From Girardinichthys multiradiatus (lineage: Eukaryota > Chordata > Actinopteri > Cyprinodontiformes > Goodeidae): a stretch of DNA of 64,000 nucleotides. Below are positions 1-7,526 of this stretch, one piece after another. Under the pieces are notes generated by a model. That model did no database searches. It was not told where the DNA came from and saw only the letters and a program-made list of their open reading frames with translations. The position numbers and the translations under genes are program-made. The stretch spans positions 19,427,462-19,491,461 of the forward strand of contig NC_061818.1 of NCBI RefSeq assembly GCF_021462225.1, written 5' to 3'. Position 1 is the first letter of the stretch. Every line of letters starts with the position of its first letter.

Positions 1-2
1 GT

Positions 3-692
3 TTGACTTCTTATGAAAAAATCAAGAGATACGATGCTCTTCTCCAGAGGTATCTGACTTTACTTAAGCAAGGTGTCAAAGAAGAAAAACAGCGGGTCAG
101 TTTAACGCTGCAGCGTGACACAGAGGTTCCTGAACATGAGCGGTCCCAAGAAAAACAAGGCCCAGGGCAGGACGAGGCCCCTAAAGATCAGGTTCTTACG
201 GAAGTACTGAAAAGCCTTCCTAAACACAATCGTAAAAATGCAGAGTACATTTTGAATAAATTATCCGAAAGAAGTGAGAGTTGGACTTCGCGAGGTGAAT
301 TTGTATTTAACGGAAATATTATAAAGGGGTCCCACATGATTGATTTGTTGAAAAATCTCATGCTTCCGTTTAAAAAATCTGGAGCATCACAAACCCGAGG
401 ATGGTCTGATTTTCTACACTCCATGTCAGAAGTAAACATACCTATATCTTCAGCCATTAACCCTTATGCTCGTGAAGAATATAGACGTTTCAAAACAGAG
501 GGTACATCGATTGAAAATGGGGGTACACCCCCCAGCGTTAAGCAGAGAAGAAAAAGAAGAAGAAGGCAGATAACTCATTCTCCCTACTGGTCGAGATCTG
601 AGCTGGAAGATCCAAAAAATGCTGATGGGAGATCAAAAAGGTCTCTTCGTAAGACGACACTACCACCCCGATGGATTACATTTTCACCATAA
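3..692 (+). CDS. Polinton conserved protein of unknown function, 5' partial
   Basis: Open from the window edge to a TAA at 690-692 (229 codons). The first codon in view is TTG, so the true start probably lies to the left. The N-terminal third is charged and helical. The middle holds a compact domain around residues 75-150 with the pattern W-x-x-R-G-E-F-V-F-N-G followed by I-K-G-S-H-M-I-D-L-L. Residues 180-192 are a run of Lys/Arg that looks like a nuclear localisation or DNA-binding tail. From memory, Polintons of many animals carry a protein with this G-S-H-hydrophobic signature beside the capsid genes; its role is not established. It converges on the protease gene and is followed by its own poly(A) signal. 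The frame is undamaged in the visible part. Confidence 0.6.
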   Translation: MTSYEKIKRYDALLQRYLTLLKQGVKEEKQRVSLTLQRDTEVPEHERSQEKQGPGQDEAPKDQVLTEVLKSLPKHNRKNAEYILNKLSERSESWTSRGEFVFNGNIIKGSHMIDLLKNLMLPFKKSGASQTRGWSDFLHSMSEVNIPISSAINPYAREEYRRFKTEGTSIENGGTPPSVKQRRKRRRRQITHSPYWSRSELEDPKNADGRSKRSLRKTTLPPRWITFSP

Positions 693-736
693 ACCGTTAT
701 AAGAAAAATGAAACATGTAGTCTATTTCTTTTATTC

Positions 737-751
737 AATAAAATATTTATT
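737..751. terminator. Back-to-back poly(A) signals between convergent genes
   Basis: AATAAA lies at 737-742 on the plus strand, 45 bp after the stop of the plus-strand gene. TTTATT at 746-751 gives AATAAA on the minus strand, downstream of the protease stop at 810. Together they form a compact bidirectional 3'-end signal, as in small DNA virus genomes. Confidence 0.6.
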
Positions 752-809
752 GATTATATTTTTCAAGTCTAACTTCGTTCTCTACTTCACACACTAACAT
801 ATGATATCA

Positions 810-1421
810 TTACACAAATATTAAATCATAAGAAGAAAAAAAAAACAAACAATGAAAAATAAAAATAAAAAAAGACATTTTAAATTCCATAACAATCCAG
901 AAACATCTCCAAAGAGCATGTTCCGTAGTATAAAATGTACAACTTTGATTAATGACACATTTCTGATATTTTTTCACAAAGTTAGATACCATTAAATCAT
1001 TCTTAATCACATCTCCGGTGTATTTCGACAACACTTGCTGCATTGATAATCCGCACGCTCTATGACATAGATAAAAAATGCAATGGTGACCGCACACAGT
1101 GGACAGAGTGTTTTGAAGCTGATTATTATGATACAATATTTTTGAGGATCTGTCTTCTAAAAATGTTACGATGCTTGACGGGTAGAACTCGAAATCCGGA
1201 GAGAATCCATAAGAGTCAAAAAAGCTGGATTGACCATTCTCATCCAATGTCAGAGCTAGCCAGTGTTCCCCCGGCATGTGTGAAGGATGTGTATTCACGA
1301 TAAAGTAGGCCGGCCCTGGGAATTTGTCAGCTAGCAGCGGCAGCTGGTCGCACGGCCACACACCGCAAAACAAATCTCCCAGCAGATGATGCATCAGGCT
1401 CTCAATTTCATGATTATTCAT
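810..1421 (-). CDS. Adenain-type cysteine protease (Polinton)
   Basis: A 203-residue protein of about the length of adenovirus protease (adenain, ~204). It shows the family catalytic pattern: GEHW with His53, FFDSYG with Asp69 in the Asp/Glu position, Gln103, and Cys110 in TVCGHHC. The seven-residue spacing from Gln103 to Cys110 equals that between the oxyanion Gln and nucleophile Cys in adenain. In this family the enzyme cleaves capsid and core precursors during particle maturation. The start ATG at 1421 lies 11 bp beyond the capsid stop. The last ~40 residues are hydrophobic and low-complexity and may be read-through of a decayed 3' end. All catalytic positions are kept, unlike the neighbouring capsid gene. 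Confidence 0.85.
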   Translation of the reverse strand: MNNHEIESLMHHLLGDLFCGVWPCDQLPLLADKFPGPAYFIVNTHPSHMPGEHWLALTLDENGQSSFFDSYGFSPDFEFYPSSIVTFLEDRSSKILYHNNQLQNTLSTVCGHHCIFYLCHRACGLSMQQVLSKYTGDVIKNDLMVSNFVKKYQKCVINQSCTFYTTEHALWRCFWIVMEFKMSFFIFIFHCLFFFSSYDLIFV

Positions 1422-1432
1422 GCCTGATTAGA

Positions 1433-2649
1433 TTAATAATAATCCACCAGCACACGCCTCTTTGAATCAATCTCTAAAATAGAATCATAACAAGCGTAGA
1501 TGATCAGCGTGGTGGTATATGGCAACGGGTTTCTGAAGCGCATTTCCAATCTTAAATTCCCACTGGAAACTGGAGATAGAGCATCTGTGTCCTCACCCGG
1601 GTAAACAAGTTGTAATACTCTCTCACTGAATGACCTTGGTTAAAATTGGGCTGGAAGGCTTTAGCAGGAATTTGTCTGCCATCCTTACACAAAGCTAAAT
1701 ATTCCATATCAAAATGATTAAAGTCAAACGGATTGAGATTGCGTGTTCCTGTAAAAGCGTCATGATCCAGTAACGCAATCACCACATACTTGGGAAAGAT
1801 GCCTAAGAAAAGATTCTCTTGGTTGCATACCCTTGAATTTTCAGGGATGGAATATGTTTTTACATTCACACGTGAAAGTGGATACAGGGCATTTGCTTTC
1901 ATTAAAGCTGAAGCGTGCCCCAGTCGTACAGCTGGAGAGACAGTAACTTTTTTGATAAAAAGAGATGCTCCTTATATCCTGAGTTTGTAAGTGGAGTCTC
2001 TTGCGGCCATGAGACAAAAGGCATCGTTGGCTCTTGTAAGTTTAATTTTAAGGTCAACAGAGTTTAAAAGAAGTCTCTCGCAGAAAAATATGTCGGCATG
2101 CAGGGGGCCTAGGAGATGTACCTCCCTGGAATTTGCCGTAAAGCCTGCTCTGCTGTTAAGACCTTGGTTAGGGCCGTTAGTTGTAACAATAGAGTTCAGA
2201 GCACCTGCAGTGTCTTTATAAAAAAGACCAGAGCTAAACTGGGTTTTTAAAGAATCCTCAGAAAAGTTTAACAATGTCTCAATCATGGCTCTATATGGAT
2301 GTGTAGCGCTGGATTGTGAAATCATTCGATCTCCGAGAGTGACGTCACACTGACTGAAGATGGTGTTTAACGGGTAGTTGATGAGCCCTACAGGTGCATC
2401 ATCTGGCAGGTTTGTTCCATTCTCGTTAGTAATTTTAACTCTGAGATGCAACAGCGTATCGTTGAGATCCAGATACTTTTCTCCGTCTCCCGGAATGAAA
2501 AACTCGATCGGCCCTCCATCGGTGATTGCTGATATAGGCTGGATCTCGGTGTAAATTTTATCTTCGATCGATAGCTGCGTCATCGGGGCAGAAAATAAGT
2601 CCAACTCTGCCAGCGTGCACTCTGATGATTTGTTATGTAAAAGAGCCAT
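1433..2649 (-). pseudogene. Polinton major capsid protein (double jelly-roll), broken
   Basis: Matches the Polinton major capsid protein, the hexon-like double jelly-roll protein often labelled F54H12.2-like in animal genomes. The start ATG is at 2647-2649. The first part (2649-1972) reads cleanly through the N-terminal jelly roll. A single in-frame TAA at 1972-1974 then interrupts it, and the same frame resumes at once and runs to 1552. A second lesion near 1570-1600 shifts the frame; the conserved C-terminus (LEMRF near its start, VLVDYY at its end) is read in another frame and stops at 1433. About 30 residues expected between these parts seem to be missing, so the second lesion is probably a deletion. 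The copy cannot make a full-length capsid protein. Confidence 0.85.
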
Positions 2650-3086
2650 TATTTAAATATATCAAAACTTGCGGATGACTTCCTTCCTCTTCGTTTGTCA
2701 GCTGCGACTGATCTCCTTTTTCGCGTTTGTCGTTGTTTTTTAACCGTCCTTAAACGATCACCAGGGGGTCTTGTTCTGGGTCTTTTGGATAAAACCATAA
2801 TTCCTGAACCTTCTTGACCGTCGATGTGTGCAGAACCACTCATTTTACTCACGGCTCTACCGATGACATCCGAAGCGATATTTGATGCAGCCGTTTTAAG
2901 ATGGGGTTTTGCAATTGCAAATCCTTTTTTAACCAGAGGGGATACGAAGCGGAATAATTTTGAAAATAATGATCCAATTCCGTACATGACCGGGGCCCCA
3001 TAAAACCCTGGCAGATTACCGCCTGATTGACTTACATAGTAATTTACAAAGCGATTTGGATCACGTCTCAGACTTAGATGTGCCAT
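2649..3086 (-). CDS. Basic core protein, adenovirus pX-like (Polinton)
   Basis: I chose the inner Met at 3084-3086 (MAHLSLRRDPNRF) because the 20 residues before it look like untranslated sequence; the frame is open to 3146. It gives 145 residues. An N-terminal Tyr/Gly-rich stretch (FVNYYV, GGNLPGFYGAP) is followed by an amphipathic or hydrophobic segment (IGSLFSKLFRFVSPLVKKGF) and a strongly basic tail with several R/K clusters. In adintovirus and Polinton genomes a small basic protein of this type sits between penton and hexon-like genes and is compared with adenovirus core protein X, which condenses DNA inside the particle. The stop overlaps the capsid start by one base. The frame is intact. 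Confidence 0.65.
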   Translation of the reverse strand: MAHLSLRRDPNRFVNYYVSQSGGNLPGFYGAPVMYGIGSLFSKLFRFVSPLVKKGFAIAKPHLKTAASNIASDVIGRAVSKMSGSAHIDGQEGSGIMVLSKRPRTRPPGDRLRTVKKQRQTRKRRSVAADKRRGRKSSASFDIFK

Positions 3087-3199
3087 GTTCTCTCTTGCCT
3101 GCTTGATGCAGTGTTGAATGACCAGCGTAATATGAATGATAACCAATCAATCTTAGAGGTTATATACATATCTCTGGAATAGTTTATACAAATAAAATT

Positions 3200-3901
3200 T
3201 TATCTCAGGCTACGTTGTGATATCACCGGTCTGAAGTGTAGTCTTATGACGGTCTTTCCATAGACGAAATTTACAGGAACGTTTTGGTCCGATTTAATTT
3301 CTATATTGATATTTTCAATATGTCTTCTGGAGACTGGAAGGTAGTGGGCGGGGTTAAACGTCTGAGTAATCATATCACTGAATGTGCCTTGTACTTTGAC
3401 GGTCCGCAGTAAAGGTGCAAAAGTGTCGCCTACTATTTGTGGGCTGACCACGTCGCTGTAACAGTATAGGTGATAGAAACCAGCCTTTATATCCGCCGGA
3501 AAAGGAGCCAGTTTTGGTTCAGAAACATGAATCCATTCCCCTGGTTTCACGCCCATCATATAAGCTAGAGTGCTGAAGAAGCGTATTTCATACGGACTAT
3601 TTGCTTGAAATGCAAATCTCTTTTGAACTTTGCTGAATTTAATGCGTAAACCCGATTTCAATTTTTTGAAAAACATTTCCATCTCTGTCTCGAGTTGAAC
3701 AACGCTGTTATAGTAGCCACTTCTGATCCTTTGCGTATTGATCTCCACATCACCAACCTTCCTCCATTCAAAGTAGGCATCATAATCCGGTAAATTATGC
3801 CATGTATGAGGGTATGAAATCTCGGCTAATGCAACCATCCATTGGCCTTCTAAATCAATATGTTGAGCTAAATTTACACGGAAACTTGAACTGGTATTCA
3901 A
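3200..3901 (-). pseudogene. Polinton minor capsid (penton-like), N-terminus truncated
   Basis: 233 residues in one open frame resemble the Polinton minor capsid protein, a single jelly-roll, penton-base-like protein that occupies capsid vertices. Recognisable stretches are LEGQWMVALAEISYPHTW near the start, MGVKPGEW in the middle, and VIRLHFRP close to the end. The Met at 3899-3901 is probably an internal residue rather than the native start. The usual N-terminal strand region is missing, and the sequence just upstream is LINE DNA. The gene was cut by the rearrangement that joined the LINE. The rest of the frame is undamaged. Confidence 0.75.
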
Positions 3902-4500
3902 CTGTTCCTGTGGAGTCCAGGTGCCGGAGGATGAAGTGAAGGGCTAGGTTGACTGCATCATCTACAGACCTGTTGGCTCTGTAGGCAAACTGCAGGGGGT
4001 CCAGGAGGGGGTCGGTGATGTCTTTTAGGTGTGAGAGCACAAGGCGCTCAAAGGACTTCATCACCACAGAGGTCAGGGCGACGGGTCTGAAGTCATTAAG
4101 CCCTGTGGTCCTTGGCTTCTTGGGAACAGGGACGATGGTGTCGTTGTTGTAACTCACCCTGGTGCATGATGGTACACAGCTGTCCTCACAGAAGCTGATG
4201 GAGGAAGTCACAGCCTCTGTGATGTAAACACCGACCAGGATGAACAAAGCGAACTCACGGGGGGAATAGAAATACTTACAGTTTATGATGAAGGCTTCCA
4301 GGTCTGGAGAACAGTGCTGCTGAATCACTGTCACGTCGTTGCACCAATCACTGTTGAGGTAAAAACAGATTCCTCCACCTTTCGCTTTGCCGGAGAGTTC
4401 CGTGTCTCTGTCCGCTCTGTAGAGCTGGAATCCTGCCAGCTGCAGCGCAGAGTCCGGTATTAATCTGCACAGCCACGTCTCCGTGAAGCACATTAAAAAC
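3902..4500 (-). mobile_element. LINE fragment (L2/CR1-like) with internal deletions
   Basis: One minus-strand frame joins three pieces of a teleost non-LTR retrotransposon polyprotein. The first is the end of the endonuclease domain (FTETWLC, then GGGICFYLN). The second is a short piece of the linker before the reverse transcriptase. The third is the start of the reverse transcriptase (PVPKKPRTTGLNDFRPVALT, then DPLQFAYRANRSVDDAV). The sequence between the pieces has been removed without loss of frame. The fragment lacks both the LINE 5' end and its 3' half and stops at the Polinton junction at 3901/3902. Loss of the 3' end is not what target-primed integration gives, so the join looks like recombination. 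Confidence 0.7.
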
Positions 4501-5080
4501 CAAAGGACAGACGGGTCTCAGATGTGTTAGGACAGCTCACTCTGTTGTATCCGCGAAAGTTAATGTTGGAAATTGACCAGCGTGTTAAACTGCAGTTTGA
4601 GCTGAATGATACTTTGCAGACGGTGGATGTCCTTAGAGGTGAACTAACAGAAGTTGGAAATGGGTTGGAGACAATAGAGGGTAGCCATGCCACACCCCCC
4701 CATCCCTGGAGGAATGGGGGGGTGAACCGAAACCCCCCTCACAGGTTGAAACCTTTGGAGGTGAGCCATACCTGGGAAACCCTGAGAGAACCTGCACGTC
4801 AGATCTGGAGGATGTAGAAGCTGCTCTCCAGAGATTACCTTTCCAGGCTCATGGGGTTCCCCATACATCCACCGAGGCAAGAACAGGTGTAAGTAGTCAG
4901 AATAGGTTCAGTAGTGCGGTGCCCCACCCCACTGTAATCAGCAGCCATGAACTGTACCTGGCTGGGGATCCAGCAGGAGTAAATAGTTCAGGACTTGGAC
5001 GTGGAGTGTTAGGCTGTGGAGTGTCAGGCTGTCAGGGTGTAGACCTGACGGTGGAGTGTCATGTTGGGGTGTGTCAGGCT
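4501..5080. other. Unassigned GC-moderate sequence
   Basis: A plus-strand frame of 97 codons (4524-4817) reads through a leucine/glutamate-rich segment that could be a coiled coil, then a Pro/His-rich part. I do not recognise it. No splice pattern, promoter or repeat boundary could be assigned. It is probably part of the same mosaic of element fragments as its flanks. Confidence 0.3.
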
Positions 5081-5083
5081 GTG

Positions 5084-5284
5084 GACCTGATGTGGGCTGC
5101 TCTGCCGCAGCGCTCTGGAGACCTGACGAGGGCTGCTCTGCAGCAGCGCTCTGGAGACCTGACGTGGGCTGCTCTGCAGCAGCGCTCTGGAGACCTGACG
5201 TGGGCTGCTCTGCAGCAGGCTACTCTGCAGCAGCGCTCTGGAGACCTGATGTGGGCTGCTCTGCAGCATCGTCCCGCGGACATG
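5084..5284 (-). repeat. 36-bp coding minisatellite
   Basis: About five tandem copies of a 36-bp unit (core GACCTGACGTGGGCTGCTCT on the plus strand), the copies near 5100-5215 being the most regular and a partial unit being inserted near 5217. Because 36 is a multiple of three, the minus strand encodes a 12-residue repeat of the form EQPTSGLQSAAA. The unit varies by single substitutions (ACG/ACA/TCG at the Thr/Ser codon). One in-frame TAG falls at the irregular join. Confidence 0.8.
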
Positions 5285-5561
5285 GCATGGGCAAAGGTGG
5301 GCAGCAGTAAAACTGCCTTACTGCAGTCTCATAATCCCTCTCCATCTGCCTGGTTCTGTCCATCAGCTCAGGAGAGGAATACATGAGGCTGATCTTCCTG
5401 AAGCTCTTTATCTGGTGAGCAAAAAACCTTAACCGCTGCTCCAGCTCATCAGGTGTTGCCTCAGAACATCGAGCTGGAGCGAGCAAACACGGCATGGGTG
5501 GAGCTGCAGCGAGCCTGCGAGACCGTACGAGGACCCCAGAATGCAGACTAGCAGGCAGCAT
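5084..5561 (-). pseudogene. Mobile-element ORF with 12-residue repeat tail
   Basis: Minus-strand reading from the ATG at 5561 gives a proline/alanine-rich start, then a well-formed segment around residues 40-90 (LEQRLRFFAHQIKSFRK, then MDRTRQMERDYETAVRQFY), then the 12-residue repeat tail. From memory, predicted proteins with this segment and a variable GLQSAAA-type tail are numerous in teleost genomes, which suggests a mobile-element protein. Its function is not known to me. An in-frame TAG in the repeat tail ends the frame at 5220-5222, and coding potential continues beyond it. The ATG sits next to a sequence resembling a splice donor on the other strand, so exon structure is uncertain. Confidence 0.5.
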
Positions 5562-6013
5562 GATGGTAAGTGCAAAAGATATTTAATAACAAAAACCTCT
5601 CTCACAGGAGGTGATGGCAAAAACAGACATGGGCAGGTTGGCAAGACAGGCTTGGCATGATGAACAGGTGACATGAACTGAACAAGACATGACCTGAGAA
5701 ATGTTTCCTCGATGTGTGAACAGAACAGGTGTGTATAAATGGAGTGTGAACCAGGTGAAGAAAGACAGATTAACTAGGTGCAGGTGAACCGAATAAAGTT
5801 GATTAACAGAGAACACAACGTGACAGGAGCAAAACATGGCTTGAACTGAACGCAAATCCAAGGAAACAAACTAGAACTAGAACTAGCAAAACATGAAACA
5901 AAAACATAAACAGGAAAATAATAAACAGAAGCATGATTCAAAACTTGAGCTGTGAAGAACATATAAAGAAAAAACCTGAAACCAAAAACCAAACAACCCC
6001 GAATCATAACACC
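5562..6013 (-). promoter_or_regulatory. LTR-like or promoter region of the minus-strand element
   Basis: Minus-strand sequence directly upstream of the 12-residue-repeat ORF. It begins near 6013 with TGTTATGATTCGGGG, is T-rich, contains a TATA-like box (TTTATACAC, complement of about 5730-5738) and later TTATTAAATATC (complement of about 5580-5591). This could be the long terminal repeat or the promoter of the element. No second copy lies in the window, so this is inference. Confidence 0.35.
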
Positions 6014-6026
6014 ATCATACATCAGA

Positions 6027-7526
6027 GATCTGATTGTTCCATACGTTCCTAACAGAGCACTTTGTTCTCAGACTGCAGGTTTACTGGTGGTTCCTAGAGT
6101 CTCTAGAAGTAGAATGGGAGGCAGATCCTTTAGTTATCAGGCTCCTCTCCTGTGGAACCAGCTCCCAGTTTTAGTCCGTGAGGCAGACACCCTGTCTACT
6201 TTTAAGGCTAGGCTTAAAACTTTCCTTTTTGATAAAGCTTATAGTTAGAGTGGCTTAGGTTATCCTGAGCTATCTTCCTTATTTTTTACCTCCGTCTTCT
6301 TCCCTCTCTGTTGGATGGAGTCAGGGGGAGTCAGGTTTAGCCTAAACCGGCTCAGTTATGGTTGAGGTGCAGACACACCATCCGTTTCTGCTACCTGTAT
6401 GACCCCCTCTCTTTTCCAATGATTATGGTCAATCTGACAGAGAGAGGTTTCCCAATCGTTGTAGATTTAGTATAACAATGACCAACAGTGGGCTCTAGAT
6501 GTACAAACTGTCTACTTTTAAGGCTAGGCTTAAAACTTTCCTTTTTAATAAAGCTTATAGTTAGAGTGGCTTAGGTCATCCTGAGCTATCTCTGTAGTTA
6601 TGCTGCTATACGCTTAGGCTGCTGGAGGACATAATGACCACTTTCACCCTGTTCGCTACATTCTCACACTACTCTCCAATTTTGCATTATTTGTTGTTAT
6701 TTCAGCCTTTAACTTTGTTCTCTCTCTTTTCTCTTCATAGAAGCTACACCTGACCTGACTCTGTCTACATGTGACACCTTTCTGGAGAGGGGCATCGTCC
6801 AAGCTTCTGCTGCCAACAACTTAATGCTCACCCTCTACCGATGATCCACGTGGTCCTGTGTTTCAGTGTTTAACTCTTTCTCTCTCCTAGACATGGCAAT
6901 TTACTGAGCTTTTATTATGGATAACTCTATGTGCTCTCTTTCAGACTCTAAACTTGAAAACTGGCTCAGAGTTTATCTGTTCTTTCTTTCTAGGTGAAAC
7001 GACTAAAGGAGCTACATCTATTAACATTTACTTTTCCTTCCCATAGATCTTCCTGGATCAGAGCTGCTTTGTTCTCTTTGTGTCTCTGCTCTGTTCTTTC
7101 AAACCCCCAGTCAGTCGTGGCAGATGGCCGCTCACACTGAGCCTGGTTCTGCCTGAAGTTTTTTCCTGTTAAAAGGGAGTTTTTCCTCTCCACTGTCGCT
7201 ACATGCATGCTCAGTATGAGAGATTGCTGCAAAGTCAACGCCAGTGACTGTCCACTGTCTCTACATGCTCATCTAGGAGGAGTGATTGCTGCAAGTGACT
7301 GACTGGATGCAATCTGCTGGGTTTCCTTAGACAGAAAAACTTTTCTATCCAATTTGAATAAATAACTGAATCTGACTGCACTGTTCAATTGTTCAATGAT
7401 TAGGATTAATTGGAATGTATGTACCTGACTTTTGTGAAGTGCCTTGAGACGACATGTGTTGTGAATTGGCGCTGTATAAATCAACTGAATTGAATTGAAA
7501 TTGAATTGAATTAAATACTGGTCCTG
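6027..7526 (+). mobile_element. L2-like LINE, 3' end with ATTGA-type tail
   Basis: A 5'-truncated teleost LINE. The last 73 codons of the reverse-transcriptase ORF are open at 6027-6248 (WNQLPVLVREADTLSTFKAR near the end, stop TAG at 6246-6248). A long 3' UTR follows, containing an internal 84-bp duplication. The end is the typical GTGCCTTGAGACGACATGTG stretch, then a GGCGCTGTATAAATCAACTG stretch and a (TTGAAT/ATTGA)n tail at about 7480-7516. The tail type fits L2/Maui- or Expander-like fish LINEs; the exact family is uncertain. Truncation at the 5' side and an intact 3' side are what incomplete target-primed reverse transcription gives. Confidence 0.7.
6192..6591 (+). repeat. 84-bp duplication within the LINE 3' UTR
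   Basis: The segment 6192-6275, which spans the last codons and stop of the RT ORF, recurs almost unchanged at 6508-6591 (GATAAAGC versus AATAAAGC is one of the few differences). The copies are 316 bp apart in direct orientation. The second copy lies in non-coding sequence. Confidence 0.8.

Larger units (their letters stand above)
1..3901. mobile_element. Polinton/Maverick (adintovirus-like) fragment
   Basis: Five closely packed genes match the morphogenesis module of Polintons, large self-synthesising DNA elements related to adenovirus-like viruses. On the minus strand the order is minor capsid (penton-like), basic core protein, major capsid, adenain-type protease. A plus-strand gene converges on them. 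Spacing is virus-like: the core and capsid genes share one base (TAATG) and the capsid and protease genes are 11 bp apart. The polymerase, integrase and packaging ATPase are not in view and may lie left of the window. The right boundary is abrupt at 3901, inside the minor capsid gene, where LINE sequence begins. No terminal inverted repeat is visible, so the copy is incomplete at least on the right. Confidence 0.85.

Noticed and set aside
188..457. Minus-strand 89-codon frame opposite the Polinton plus-strand gene
   Set aside because: Shadow of the real frame; no virus-like features of its own.
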